Below, in pieces: positions 16,892 through 25,644 of a stretch of DNA of 64,000 nt; the stretch's first letter is position 1, and every line of letters starts with the position of its first letter. A program made the translations under genes and the position numbers. The notes beneath the pieces are model-generated. The model made no database searches. It saw only the letters and a program-made list of their open reading frames with translations, and had not been told where the DNA came from. Source of the stretch: Clostridia bacterium (GTDB lineage: Bacteria; Bacillota_A; Clostridia; Christensenellales; Aristaeellaceae); assembly GCA_017517815.1 (NCBI GenBank), contig JAFWYA010000101.1, positions 1 to 64,000 on the forward strand, written 5' to 3'.

Positions 16892-18208
16892 TCAGTCCTT
16901 TACGAACTCGTGGTAGATGGCACGGATGGCAGGCTGGAAATCCGCGCTGTCAACACCGACCAGAATGCTCAGCTCGCTGCTGCCCTGGTCGATCATGCGA
17001 ACGTTGACGTGAGCGCTGCTCAGCGCCATAAACAGACGCGCAGCCGTACCGGGATTGTGCACCATGCCGCGGCCGACGGTAGCGATGATACCCATGTCGT
17101 CGTGGATGGTAAGCGTGTCGGGATTGGTGAGCTCCACGATGCGGTTGATGACCGACTGGCGCACAGGCTCCAGGTCGGCGGTCGCGACGACCACACACAG
17201 CGTGTCGATGCCGGTAGGCATATGCTCAAAGGACAGATTGTTTTCTTCGATTGCCTGCAGCACGCGGCGGCCAAAGCCGTGTTCCACGTTCATCATGGCC
17301 TTTTCCACCGAGATCACGCTGAAGCCCAGCTTGCCGGCCACGCCTGTGATAACGTCGGGATTCTCGTCGTCAGGCACGGTGTGGGAAATGTAGGTACCCG
17401 GATCATCCGGCGCGTTGGTGTTGCGAATGTTGGTGGGGATACCAGCGCGATGCACCGGGAACACGCTGTCTTCATGCAGCACGCTCGCGCCCATGTAGGA
17501 CAACTCGCGCAGTTCGCGGTACGTTACGTTGGAAATTCCCTTGGCGCCCGGCACCACGCGGGGATCTGCCATCAGGAAGCCGCTGACGTCGGTCCAGTTT
17601 TCATACATTTCCGCCTTGGCAGCGCGGGCAACGATGGCGCCGCTGATGTCGCTGCCGCCGCGGGAGAAGGTGTGGATCTCCTCGTCAAGACTGCCGTAGA
17701 AGCCGGGAATAACGGCCTTCTGGCAGTACTTCAAAAGAGCAGTCAGCGCGTCGTTGGTACGTTCGCTGTTAAAAGTGCCGTTCTTGTTGAAGAAGATGAA
17801 GTCCTTGGGGTCAAGGAACATAAAGCCCAGATAGTCGGCCAGGAGCAGGCCGTTGAGATACTCGCCGCGGCTGGCGCAGTAGTCTGCGCTGGCACCGGAA
17901 GCGATATCCTTTTCGACCTCGTCCAGATATTCGCTGATATCGATTTCGAGACCCAATTCCTGCTTGATACCCACGAAACGGTCACGGATCTTTTCAAAAA
18001 CAGGCTTGAAGTCCTTGCCATCCTGCACCAGATGATAGCTCTGGTACAGCAGGTCGGTGATCTTGTCGTCACCGTCAAAGCGCCGACCGGGGGCGCTGGG
18101 CACTACATAGCAGCGCCGCTTATCCATATCAAGAATCGATTTGACCTTCTGAAACTGGCTTGCGTCCGACAGGGAGCTGCCTCCAAACTTGGTCACGATC
18201 TTTCCCAT
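16892..18208 (-). CDS. Aspartate kinase
   Basis: Phosphorylates aspartate, the first step toward lysine, threonine and methionine. 438 residues: catalytic domain starting GKIVTKFGGSSLSD (about 2-15), with TFSRGGSDISGAIVARAAKAE and a TDVSGFLMADPRVV block, and two C-terminal ACT regulatory domains (about 285-438, VEKAMMNVEHGFGRR and TVGRGMVHNPGTAARLF). ATG 18208 has GGAGGG 7 nt upstream. Feedback inhibition by an amino acid is likely from the ACT pair; no lysine riboswitch is seen upstream. Confidence 0.93.
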   Translation of the reverse strand: MGKIVTKFGGSSLSDASQFQKVKSILDMDKRRCYVVPSAPGRRFDGDDKITDLLYQSYHLVQDGKDFKPVFEKIRDRFVGIKQELGLEIDISEYLDEVEKDIASGASADYCASRGEYLNGLLLADYLGFMFLDPKDFIFFNKNGTFNSERTNDALTALLKYCQKAVIPGFYGSLDEEIHTFSRGGSDISGAIVARAAKAEMYENWTDVSGFLMADPRVVPGAKGISNVTYRELRELSYMGASVLHEDSVFPVHRAGIPTNIRNTNAPDDPGTYISHTVPDDENPDVITGVAGKLGFSVISVEKAMMNVEHGFGRRVLQAIEENNLSFEHMPTGIDTLCVVVATADLEPVRQSVINRIVELTNPDTLTIHDDMGIIATVGRGMVHNPGTAARLFMALSSAHVNVRMIDQGSSELSILVGVDSADFQPAIRAIYHEFVKD

Positions 18209-18312
18209 ACTGATTCCCTCCACTCATGCGGGCTTTTCGCACCGCAGGGCTCTATTCTATCCGATTGAAGGCAATAAAGTCAATCCCCGACAGTTTTCGC
18301 CGTAGAATTAAA

Positions 18313-18349
18313 GAAGAAAACCATCCCAAAACACAATTTCGGGATGGTT
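18313..18349 (-). terminator. Terminator after the GNAT gene
   Basis: Arms AACCATCCC (18319-18327) and GGGATGGTT (18341-18349), followed on the minus strand by TTCTTCTTT. It ends the ireB-ruvX-DUF1292-GNAT transcript before aspartate kinase. Confidence 0.8.
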
Positions 18350-18378
18350 CACATTATGCCTTGAAAGGGGCGTTGGTG

Positions 18379-18921
18379 TCAGCTTCGCGCCTCATATTCG
18401 TCCCGAAGGATGCTCATCATGCCAACATCGCAGAAATGCCCGTCGGTAAAGAAAGCGTGGCGTTTAACGCCCTCCAGCGTAAAACCGGCGCGACGGTAGC
18501 AGGCCAGTGCGGCAGCATTGTCCATATGCACTTCCAGCTCCAGCCGTTCCAGCCCGAGCGTGCGGAAAGCAAAGCGCTGCAAAAGCCCGAGCGCCTCCTG
18601 CCCGATGCCCTGCCCGCGGTCTTCGCGGCGGGCGATCACCATGCCCAGTTCCCCCAGGCGCAGCCGCCAGTCCAGCCGGAACAGATCCAGCTGACCAATA
18701 TAGTTGCCTTCCAGATCCGCAATCACAAAGTTATAGGCATTGTGGCTGCTTTGCAGCATACGGGAAAGAAACTCCTGGCTGTCGACCTCGGTCTGCGGCG
18801 GCCAGAACCGCGTAGACAGATAACGCGTGGTCTGTGCGTCGTTGACCCAGCTGCGGATGGCGTGGATATCCTCCGCGCGGTATTCGCGCAGCATGATGCG
18901 CTCGCCGATCAACTGCGGCAT
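18379..18921 (-). CDS. GNAT family N-acetyltransferase (RimJ/RimL-like)
   Basis: 180 residues, GCN5-type fold: ERIMLREYRAEDIHAIRSW at the N-terminus, acetyl-CoA loop RREDRGQGIGQEAL (about 98-111) and the C-terminal LEVHMDNAAALACYRRAGF. Probably acetylates a protein N-terminus or an amino acid/polyamine; the substrate cannot be told. It starts 3 nt after the DUF1292 stop and belongs to the ireB transcript. Confidence 0.88.
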   Translation of the reverse strand: MPQLIGERIMLREYRAEDIHAIRSWVNDAQTTRYLSTRFWPPQTEVDSQEFLSRMLQSSHNAYNFVIADLEGNYIGQLDLFRLDWRLRLGELGMVIARREDRGQGIGQEALGLLQRFAFRTLGLERLELEVHMDNAAALACYRRAGFTLEGVKRHAFFTDGHFCDVGMMSILRDEYEARS

Positions 18922-18924
18922 GCC

Positions 18925-19245
18925 TTACTCCTCGTCCTCGCCGTCGAGCACTTCCAGCTCCAGCGCGGCCGCTTCGTCTTCCTCTTCCATGATCTCCATC
19001 ACGCGGTCAAACACAGCGTTGAACTCCGCCTCGTCCTCGATGGTGGCGTACACATCTTCGCCGCTTTCGTCGTCGCGGATGATCTTGAGGATGATGGCTT
19101 CGCCTTCCTTGCAGTCGTCGGCGTCTTCGGTGGCCTCGAGCACGACGTAGTAGCTGCCTTCGTACTCAACGGTCATCAGATGTTCAAAGTTGATCTCGTT
19201 GCCGTTTTCATCCTGAAGCTGGATCAGATTGTTGTTCTCTTCCAT
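18925..19245 (-). CDS. DUF1292 family acidic protein (YrzB-like)
   Basis: 106 residues, strongly acidic, with the family pattern LQDENGNEINFEHLMTVEYE and the Tyr-rich VEYEGSYYVVL strand. Conserved third gene of the ireB-ruvX-yrzB cluster in Bacillota; no biochemical role known. The C-terminal Asp/Glu-rich tail (about 85-106) is longer than in many relatives. Confidence 0.9.
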   Translation of the reverse strand: MEENNNLIQLQDENGNEINFEHLMTVEYEGSYYVVLEATEDADDCKEGEAIILKIIRDDESGEDVYATIEDEAEFNAVFDRVMEIMEEEDEAAALELEVLDGEDEE

Positions 19246-19264
19246 GGTTTTTTCCTCATTTCTG

Positions 19265-19678
19265 CTAGCCCTGTGAAGCCAGCCATTGTTCCAGAATCAC
19301 CGCTGCCGCCAGCTTGTCCACATAGCGTTTGCGGTCCTCGCGGCGCACGCTTCCGCTGATGAGCACCTGCTCAGCTGTAACGGTGGTCATGCGTTCGTCC
19401 TGATAGAATACCGTGAGCCCCATATCGGCCAGCACCTGACCAAAAGCCTGCGCCTTCTGCGCCTGCGGGCCAAGCGAACCGTCCATGTTCAGCGGCAGAC
19501 CAAGCAGCACGTCCTGTGTGCCGTACTTTTCGCAAAGCGCCTTAACGTAGCGGCTGTCGGGGCCATAACCCACGCGCTTGTACACTTCCAGCGGCTGGGC
19601 GATGGTGCCCGTGGGGTCGCTGACGGCTACGCCGATGCGCACGTCGCCCACGTCAAGCGCAATCACACGGCCGGCCAT
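19265..19678 (-). CDS. ruvX: Putative pre-16S rRNA nuclease / Holliday junction resolvase-like YqgF
   Basis: RNase H-fold nuclease for 16S rRNA 5' maturation. 137 residues, the usual size. Catalytic acids: Asp in ALDVGDVRIGVAVSDP (about 9), Glu in FYQDERMTTV (about 96) and Asp in YVDKLAAAVILEQWL near the end. One nt separates its start from the ireB stop. Confidence 0.95.
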   Translation of the reverse strand: MAGRVIALDVGDVRIGVAVSDPTGTIAQPLEVYKRVGYGPDSRYVKALCEKYGTQDVLLGLPLNMDGSLGPQAQKAQAFGQVLADMGLTVFYQDERMTTVTAEQVLISGSVRREDRKRYVDKLAAAVILEQWLASQG

Positions 19679-19679
19679 A

Positions 19680-19940
19680 TCAGCCGTCCAGCCCCTGCAG
19701 GTAAACCCGCACGAGCTCCTCCATGATCTCGTCGCGCTCCAGGCGGCAGATCATGCTGCGTGCCTGACCATAGCTGGTGATATAGGTGGGATCGCCGGAG
19801 ATCAGATAGCCGACCAGCTGGGTTACAGGGTCATAGCCCTTGGCCTGCAGGGCACGGTACACATGATTCAAAATCGTGCTCGCATCGCTGCCGCCTTCCA
19901 CGACTGGCGAAAATTTCGTGGTGCCGTTCATATCCGTCAT
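19680..19940 (-). CDS. ireB: IreB family regulatory phosphoprotein
   Basis: Small substrate of PASTA Ser/Thr kinases (IreK in enterococci), linked to cephalosporin resistance and metabolism. 86 residues with the family core [17 protein letters not shown], then [17 protein letters not shown]. Two adjacent Thr in the N-terminus (NGTTKF) match the site phosphorylated in IreB, though one residue is shifted toward Lys/Phe. First gene of its operon; alaS, often upstream, is not in the window on this side. Confidence 0.93.
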   Translation of the reverse strand: MTDMNGTTKFSPVVEGGSDASTILNHVYRALQAKGYDPVTQLVGYLISGDPTYITSYGQARSMICRLERDEIMEELVRVYLQGLDG

Positions 19941-19977
19941 GGCGGATTCCTCCCCTCACATGGGTAATACAGAATTC

Positions 19978-20006
19978 ATTATACACCATTTTTCCTGCTT
20001 TGAAAA
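19978..20006 (-). promoter_or_regulatory. Promoter of the ireB operon
   Basis: Minus-strand TTTTCA (20006-20001), 17-bp spacer, TATAAT (19983-19978). Overlaps the end of the AI-2E-type gene region by only a few bases. Confidence 0.65.
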
Positions 20007-20013
20007 GTCTTTT

Positions 20014-21042
20014 TCATATTCGCTGCCGTTCGACGCGCAAAAGGCTGACCACCCGGAAAACAGCCCGTACACAAAGCGCCAAAGGTACCGAAAACAACAC
20101 GCCCATAACCCCGGCGGCAGTGCCGCCAACCATCACGCAAAGCACCACCGTCAGCGGATGCAGCCGCGTTGCGCCGCTCACCAGCCGGGGAGAAAGCAGG
20201 CTGCCCTCCAGCTGCTGCACACCCAGCACAACCGCCATTGCCCAAAGCGTACGGTTTGTTCCATATGGCAGAGCAAACAATGCCACTGCCGTGCCGCCGG
20301 CAAATGGCCCCAGGTAAGGGATCATTTCCAGCACGCCCATCAAAGCACCCAACGCAAGCCACGAAGGGATGCCGCACAGCAACAAGCCCGCAGCTGTCGC
20401 AGCCCCTACCGCCGCCGACACCAGCAGCTGTCCACGCAGATAACCTGCCGTTTCCCGTCTGACTTCGCGCACCACCCATACTGCCGGTTCGCGCGATGCA
20501 AGCGGCAGCAGGCTTTTAAGCCACTGGCCGATCTGTATGCGGTCACGCAGAAAATAAAAAGCAAGCACCGGCGTTAAAAACCATTTGCTTATATTCCCGG
20601 CCACATTTCCCACCCACACAGCCGCATGGGAAGCGGCAGCGGTGATCGCCTCCTGTCCCTTCTGAAGAACTGCATTCTGCATGTCAGGATTGATATGCAG
20701 GTTATGTCCTTCCATCCAGCTGCGGGCATACTGAAGCGCTGTTTCCGTTTTTCCGTACAATGCAGGAAGAAGAGCAGCAAGCTCTTTGGCCTGTGTCATC
20801 AGCGGCGGAACCAGCAGCAGAACCAGAACTGCTACCCCCGCTGCCAGCGCAAACAATGAAAGAGCCGCTGCCGCCCCTGCAGGCATGCGCTTTTCCAGCC
20901 ATCTGGCTGCCGGCAGCGCCGCTACGGCCGTAAGCATTCCCCATAAAATCTGACCCGCCGCCTGACCAATCCAGCCGCGCATACAGAAAAGCAATACGCC
21001 CACAACCACGAGCGATGCAATCATCCATCTTTTTTTCAGCAT
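20014..21042 (-). CDS. AI-2E family transporter (YrrI-like permease)
   Basis: Polytopic membrane protein of the PF01594 family, members of which export autoinducer-2 or other small molecules or act as Na+/H+ antiporters. 342 residues with seven or eight hydrophobic segments; the conserved block is VLEMIPYLGPFAGGTAVALFALPYG (about 235-260, in two parts) followed by SPRLVSGATRLHPLTVVLCVM. The position near ireB/ruvX and a PRC-barrel gene is the usual one upstream of alaS in Bacillota. Confidence 0.9.
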   Translation of the reverse strand: MLKKRWMIASLVVVGVLLFCMRGWIGQAAGQILWGMLTAVAALPAARWLEKRMPAGAAAALSLFALAAGVAVLVLLLVPPLMTQAKELAALLPALYGKTETALQYARSWMEGHNLHINPDMQNAVLQKGQEAITAAASHAAVWVGNVAGNISKWFLTPVLAFYFLRDRIQIGQWLKSLLPLASREPAVWVVREVRRETAGYLRGQLLVSAAVGAATAAGLLLCGIPSWLALGALMGVLEMIPYLGPFAGGTAVALFALPYGTNRTLWAMAVVLGVQQLEGSLLSPRLVSGATRLHPLTVVLCVMVGGTAAGVMGVLFSVPLALCVRAVFRVVSLLRVERQRI

Positions 21043-21093
21043 GCAGCTGCTCCTTTCCGGAAAAAATCATTGCAGACGATTCACATAAAGAAA

Positions 21094-21120
21094 CCTGCAG
21101 CCCGTTCACAGGGCCGCAGG
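21094..21120 (-). terminator. Terminator after the PRC-barrel pair
   Basis: Arms CCTGCAGCCC (21094-21103) and GGGCCGCAGG (21111-21120) with one mismatch, followed on the minus strand by TTTCTTTAT. Confidence 0.75.
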
Positions 21121-21128
21121 AAGGGCAC

Positions 21129-21272
21129 TTACCAGCTGCGCGTCATCTTCACCAGCTTATCCACCTGCTTTTGCGCCTGGCGTTTCAGCTTCTGCCCGCC
21201 CGGCATCAGCATCGTGCCTGCGCCCATTGCAAAGGCGATCGCGCCAACAGCGGCTGTTTTGACCATGTTCAT
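21129..21272 (-). CDS. Small membrane-associated protein (47 aa), unknown
   Basis: Begins MNMVKTAAVGAIAFAMGAGT, one hydrophobic segment with small residues, then a basic C-terminal helix (GQKLKRQAQKQVDKLVKMT). It resembles small YtxH/DUF3918-like envelope proteins but cannot be assigned. ATG 21272 has AAAGGAG 8 nt upstream and overlaps the preceding stop as ATGA, so it is translationally coupled to the PRC-barrel gene. Confidence 0.7.
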   Translation of the reverse strand: MNMVKTAAVGAIAFAMGAGTMLMPGGQKLKRQAQKQVDKLVKMTRSW

Positions 21273-21745
21273 GTGGGATTCTCCTTTCTGATCTGGCTTT
21301 TGAGCTGCTCCCATGACAGAAGGCCGTCGACCACCACACTGCCCGCCGTATCCAGCCGATATTCACTGGCATAGGCGCAGTATCCAAACAACCTGTGAAT
21401 GGGCCCCGGGCTGATCTGAATGGCCTTGAGCTGAAGCGTCGTCGGGTGGATCAGCCCGTCCGTCACCTGCCCGGCATATTGACCAGTTGCCAGAAAGGCC
21501 TGTTTCATGACGGAAGGGCGTCTTTCCGGCAGGGTTACAGGTTTTTGGGAGATAAGCACACAGGCATTCCCCACCAGCGTGATATCCTCCGCTGCGCACC
21601 AGCGCGCACTGCGCAGGCCTTTGCGAATGATCAGCCCGCACAGCCTGTGTGCGTCGGCATCAGCCACTGCCTGTTCCACAAGCCCCACCTGTTCGTCCTT
21701 CCACACCACAGGCATGCCCGTGATTCTTTCCAGGCTCGTCAGCAT
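21269..21745 (-). CDS. PRC-barrel domain protein (YrrD-like)
   Basis: 158 residues with two PRC-barrel-like beta repeats: LERITGMPVVWKDEQVGLVE with GLIIRKGLRSARW (about 5-50), and a second half with YAGQVTDGLIHPTTLQLKAI and VVVDGLLSWEQLKSQ. PRC-barrels occur in RimM and in small stand-alone proteins that bind RNA or photosynthetic centres; the role here is unknown. Neighbour of an AI-2E permease as in other Bacillota. Confidence 0.8.
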   Translation of the reverse strand: MLTSLERITGMPVVWKDEQVGLVEQAVADADAHRLCGLIIRKGLRSARWCAAEDITLVGNACVLISQKPVTLPERRPSVMKQAFLATGQYAGQVTDGLIHPTTLQLKAIQISPGPIHRLFGYCAYASEYRLDTAGSVVVDGLLSWEQLKSQIRKENPT

Positions 21746-22049
21746 CGTCGTCCTCCTTCCATGGATGCGCAGCTAGTTTGTCCGGCAAATGCGGCAAGCC
21801 TGCAAGCAAAGCATGGCATTCATGCAAAAGGCAGGTATTTTTCCCCATTGCAAAAACAGCGTTTTTCAAAGCCATACTGTATTTATCGGTTTACGTGCCG
21901 GTAAAGTCTGACATTTTTCACCCATTTGTTTCCATTGGTGTTAAAAACCGTCAGCCTTAAGTGGCATGGAAAAACAAAAAGTGTTCGTAGGATGGACGAA
22001 TGGCACGGAACAATCCTCCCTGCCAAAACACAAAGGAGGTATCCCCATT
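21746..22049. other. Non-coding interval before the SH3 gene
   Basis: About 300 nt between divergent genes. No conserved gene, hairpin with T-run or clear -35/-10 pair was recognised. Its right end holds the AAAGGAGGT site (about 9 nt before ATG 22050). Confidence 0.5.
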
Positions 22050-22973
22050 ATGCAAAAGCCCCATCTTTACAAAAGATGCCTCCGTGCGGGCGCGTTTGCG
22101 CTGGCACTGGCCATGCCGCTTTCTTCTCTCGCCGAGACCCACAAGGTGGTTCAGGGCGGACTGCTGAACCTGCGTCAGGAACCCTCGCTGGACGCAAAGG
22201 TCATCAGGCAGTACCCCACCGGCACGTGGATGACCGTTTTGAGCGAAGAAGGCGAATGGAGCAAGGTGGAGGTTGCTGGCAGCACCGGTTATGTGATGAC
22301 GAAGTATCTGGCCGATTCCACCGCTGAAAAGACCCTGTATGTGCGCACCAACACCGGCCGCGGCCTGAACCTGCGCGATGAGCCTTCCCTCGAGGGCAGC
22401 ATCATCACCAGCTTCAAGCCCGGTACGGCTGTCAAGGTACTCACCTATGGCAAGACCTGGCACAAGGTAAGCGTGGACGGTCTCACCGGCTACATGTCCG
22501 GCCAGTATCTGACCTCTGGCAGCGGCAGCAGTTCCACCGTCACGAAAACCGGTACCGTTAACAATCCCGGTGCCAATCAGGTGCTGCTTCTGCGTGAAAA
22601 GCCCAGTACTGACGCCCGTGTGCTGGGTCACTTCCGCAATGGTACGCAGGTGACCATCACCGGTGAAAGCGGCGACTTCTACAAGGTCACCGTCGGCGGA
22701 AAGAACGGCTACATGATGAAGAAGTTCATCAAGCTCAGCACTTCCTCTTCCACCACGCTGCCTGAAGCGCCCTTCACGGCCACCCTCACCAACCCCAACG
22801 GCAACAGCATCGTTAATTTCCGTACCGCTCCCGGCCTGAACGCCTCCATCATCAAGGCACATCCCGTGGGCAAGGAAATCAAGGTGCTAGAGACCGGCGA
22901 CGTATGGTGCAAGGCCGAAATCGACGGCGTGACCGGTTATGTAAGCCGCTATTTCTTCAAGGTAAACAAGTAA
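22050..22973 (+). CDS. Secreted protein with four bacterial SH3 repeats
   Basis: Probable cell-wall-binding protein. 307 residues: signal peptide MQKPHLYKRCLRAGAFALAL...SSLAE (about 1-27), then four SH3_3-type modules (about 30-100, 105-170, 180-240, 250-305), each with LNLR or similar, a PGT-like turn and a closing GYV/GYM strand (for example GLNLRDEPSLEGSIITSF and TGYMSGQYL). There is no catalytic domain, unlike SH3-containing amidases. ATG 22050 is preceded by AAAGGAGGT; an upstream in-frame ATG at 21966 has none. Monocistronic. Confidence 0.88.
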   Translation: MQKPHLYKRCLRAGAFALALAMPLSSLAETHKVVQGGLLNLRQEPSLDAKVIRQYPTGTWMTVLSEEGEWSKVEVAGSTGYVMTKYLADSTAEKTLYVRTNTGRGLNLRDEPSLEGSIITSFKPGTAVKVLTYGKTWHKVSVDGLTGYMSGQYLTSGSGSSSTVTKTGTVNNPGANQVLLLREKPSTDARVLGHFRNGTQVTITGESGDFYKVTVGGKNGYMMKKFIKLSTSSSTTLPEAPFTATLTNPNGNSIVNFRTAPGLNASIIKAHPVGKEIKVLETGDVWCKAEIDGVTGYVSRYFFKVNK

Positions 22974-22980
22974 ATAACAA

Positions 22981-23015
22981 AACTGCCGCATCGTTTGGAT
23001 ACGGCAGTTCTTTTT
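22981..23015. terminator. Bidirectional terminator between SH3 gene and dacF
   Basis: Arms AACTGCCG (22981-22988) and CGGCAGTT (23002-23009), then CTTTTT on plus and TTGTTATTT on minus. Confidence 0.85.
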
Positions 23016-24164
23016 CTAACGCCAGTTGGCAAACAGTCTCACAAAGGCCGCGAGCAGCCCCGGCATATCCACATCGCAGGACGCCACCGCAGGTAATCTT
23101 GCGATGATGCTGTCGCCCAGCTTCACCCGCACTACACCCAGCGCATCGCCTTCAGCTACAGGTGCGTCCACTTCTTCCGGCAGCTCCACCTCAATGGAAA
23201 GCTGCTTTTCCTGCCCCGGTTTGAGCAGCATGCTGAGCCCTCTTCCGGCGGCGACTTCCACCTCATCCTGCAGGCCCATTTTCACCGCTACGCTTTTGCC
23301 CAAACGGTCGCCTTTTTGCAATACCGTCACACGTCTGTATCCGGCGAATCCATAATCCAGCATGGCTCGTGCCTCATTAAAGCGTGTCTGACTGTTTGGC
23401 GTACCCAGTACAATGGCGATTAATCTCAGCCCATTCTTCTGTGCTGTTGCGCTCAGGCAGTATTTGGATATATCCGCACTGCCGGTTTTGAGTCCGTCGC
23501 AGCCGTCGTAAAATCGCACCAGCCTGTTTGTGTTGGTCAGGTCGGTGGTGCGGCCGCTGGGATGCGTAAGTGTATCCATCCATACAGACGCATGCGTAAA
23601 GTAGTCAGGATGACGGCATATCTCGCATGAGAGTTTTGCCACGTCGCGTGCGGTGGTGTACTGCTGGTCGTCCGGCAAGCCGGTGGAATTCACATAATAT
23701 GTGTCTTTCATATCCAGTTCAGCAGCACGGGCATTCATGCGATCCGCAAACGCCGTTTCGGTACCGGCCATATGCTCAGCCAGTGCACAGGCGGCATCAT
23801 TGGCGCTGGCGATGATCGTCGCATGCAGCAGCGTTTCCAGCTTGTAGGTAGCACCGGCGTCCAGCAGTGCCTGACTGCCGATCTGTCCGGCCGCTTCAGC
23901 GGAGATGGTCACATCGTCCTCCAGGTGGATCTCCCCCGCCTCCAGCGCTTCAAAGCACAAAAGCAGCGTCATCAGTTTGGTCACACTGGCCACCTGCCGT
24001 TTTTCATCAGCATTCTTTTCAAAGATCACCGTGCCGGTCTCAGCCTCCACCAGCATGGCGCTGGGTGAAGTCAGTTCCACCGGCACGCCTGTTTCCAGCG
24101 GCGCCGCCGCTGCTGTGCCTACACAAAGCAACATTGCCAGCGCCGCGCTTAGCATTTTCCTCAT
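23016..24164 (-). CDS. D-alanyl-D-alanine carboxypeptidase (PBP5/DacF type)
   Basis: Exported serine peptidase that trims the pentapeptide of peptidoglycan. 382 residues: signal peptide (MRKMLSAALAMLLCVGTAAAA), S11 catalytic domain with SVTK (60-63), SAN (120-122) and KTG (226-228), then a C-terminal beta-rich PBP5_C domain and a short amphipathic tail (MPGLLAAFVRLFANWR) that probably anchors it to the membrane. ATG 24164 has GGAAGGAG 7 nt upstream; an ATG at 24224 lacks one. All catalytic residues present. It follows a GH28 gene with 66 nt between. Confidence 0.94.
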   Translation of the reverse strand: MRKMLSAALAMLLCVGTAAAAPLETGVPVELTSPSAMLVEAETGTVIFEKNADEKRQVASVTKLMTLLLCFEALEAGEIHLEDDVTISAEAAGQIGSQALLDAGATYKLETLLHATIIASANDAACALAEHMAGTETAFADRMNARAAELDMKDTYYVNSTGLPDDQQYTTARDVAKLSCEICRHPDYFTHASVWMDTLTHPSGRTTDLTNTNRLVRFYDGCDGLKTGSADISKYCLSATAQKNGLRLIAIVLGTPNSQTRFNEARAMLDYGFAGYRRVTVLQKGDRLGKSVAVKMGLQDEVEVAAGRGLSMLLKPGQEKQLSIEVELPEEVDAPVAEGDALGVVRVKLGDSIIARLPAVASCDVDMPGLLAAFVRLFANWR

Positions 24165-24230
24165 ACAAAAACTCCTTCCATGGCAGCTGTTTTCAGCATA
24201 CGCACGGAAGGAGTCAATTATCATCGCAGT

Positions 24231-25496
24231 TTACGCGGTGAAGGTGGTATTGTTCATATGCAGGCCGCGGATGTTCACAAACTTCATGGGATGCGAACCG
24301 TCAGCGGAAGAATGAACGGGGCCGTGAACCTCGATGTTCTCGAATTCAGAACCGTCGGTCTGCTCGAAGGAGCAGTTGTTGAGGTAGATATTTTCGATGG
24401 GGCAGTCTTCGCGTCCCTCGAAGCAGGGGAACTCCGGGCCGCGGGAATGAACATTGGTGAAGTAGAGGTTGCGGATGGCCGCCACCTTCACATGAGGCGC
24501 AGGATTGAGCTGAATGTGGATGGGATAGCCGCACTGCTTGTCCATGATGACGTTGGAGAAGGAGATATTTTCCACCAGTGTCGCCTCGCGGCCCACGTCA
24601 GAACCGGCAGAGTTGCTGTGATCCATCTCGGCCTTGCGCACGGACGGCACCAGATGCAGACCGATGCCGGTGGAGCAGTCGATCATAACCAGATTGGAAA
24701 GCGTGCAGTTGCGGATAACGCCGTCATTGGTCCAGCCGATGCGCACGCCGGAGGAATAGCTGGTGAGGTTGCAGTTGGTGATGGTCACAAACTCGCACAC
24801 CTTGTTTTCCTTCAGGGATACGCTGTTGGCACGCAGGATGATACAGTCGTCGCCGCAGGTGATGTTGCAGTCAGACACCGTCACATGGCGGCTGCAGTTG
24901 ATGTGAATGCCGTCGTTGTTGGGATACTGCACATCAGCCAGAATATCCAGACGGGTCATGTGCACATAGTCGCAGTCATGGATCCAGTAGGACCAGCCGG
25001 AGGGCTGATTGATCATGGTCACGTCCTCAACGCGCACATGAGAGCAGCCGGTGAAGAACACAGCGCGGGGAGGCGTGGGCTCGCTCTTGCGGGTATAGGC
25101 CCAGCCGTGGAAGGTACCTTCGCGCTTGGTAACGAAGTGCTTGCCATTGCAGTCGATGGTGCCGCTGCCGGTGATGGCAATGCGCTCAGCCTCGTCAGCA
25201 AAGATCAGACAGGAGCTGCGCCAGCGGGGCAGCATGGGCACGTTGACGTGCTTTGCATCCACATATTCCTGATAATCCTCGCACTTTTCAGAGCCCAGCA
25301 GAACGCCATCGACTGCGATGTGCAGTTCAACAAAGCTCTTCAGCTGGATACCGCCGGTCTTGAACGTGCCGGCAGATACGATGACCTTGCCGCCGCCGGC
25401 CTTGTTGGCCTCGTCGATCGCCTTCTGAATTGCTTCCGTGTTCAAAGTTACGCCGTCGCCCACAGCGCCGAAATCCTGAATTTTGTATTCAACCAT
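24231..25496 (-). CDS. Glycoside hydrolase family 28-like (polygalacturonase) protein
   Basis: Right-handed beta-helix enzyme expected to cut galacturonan-type oligosaccharides. 421 residues, no signal peptide, so cytoplasmic action on imported oligomers is likely. It starts with the pectate-lyase-like YKIQDFGAVGDGVTLNTEAI. Of the GH28 landmarks, NND (193-195) and GDD (215-217) are present, but the expected Gly-His-Gly is SSG (248-250) and no clear RIK follows. It may therefore have altered specificity. Divergent AraC regulator 148 nt away probably controls it. Confidence 0.85.
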   Translation of the reverse strand: MVEYKIQDFGAVGDGVTLNTEAIQKAIDEANKAGGGKVIVSAGTFKTGGIQLKSFVELHIAVDGVLLGSEKCEDYQEYVDAKHVNVPMLPRWRSSCLIFADEAERIAITGSGTIDCNGKHFVTKREGTFHGWAYTRKSEPTPPRAVFFTGCSHVRVEDVTMINQPSGWSYWIHDCDYVHMTRLDILADVQYPNNDGIHINCSRHVTVSDCNITCGDDCIILRANSVSLKENKVCEFVTITNCNLTSYSSGVRIGWTNDGVIRNCTLSNLVMIDCSTGIGLHLVPSVRKAEMDHSNSAGSDVGREATLVENISFSNVIMDKQCGYPIHIQLNPAPHVKVAAIRNLYFTNVHSRGPEFPCFEGREDCPIENIYLNNCSFEQTDGSEFENIEVHGPVHSSADGSHPMKFVNIRGLHMNNTTFTA

Positions 25497-25600
25497 AATG
25501 AGGACACTCCCTCCTGTGTGATATGTCTATTATATCGTATCCCCGCGATAGCGCAAGGGAAAAATGAAACCTGCATTCGCACAATATGAAACTTTGCCTG

Positions 25601-25629
25601 TTTACCTTTACACCGAATGGATGTATAAT
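25601..25629 (+). promoter_or_regulatory. Promoter of the araC-type gene
   Basis: TTTACC (25601-25606), 17-bp spacer, TATAAT (25624-25629) with an upstream TG. It lies inside the longest possible reading frame of the regulator, which supports translation start at 25645 rather than 25564. Confidence 0.6.
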
Positions 25630-25644
25630 GAGCCGGGTGATCAA

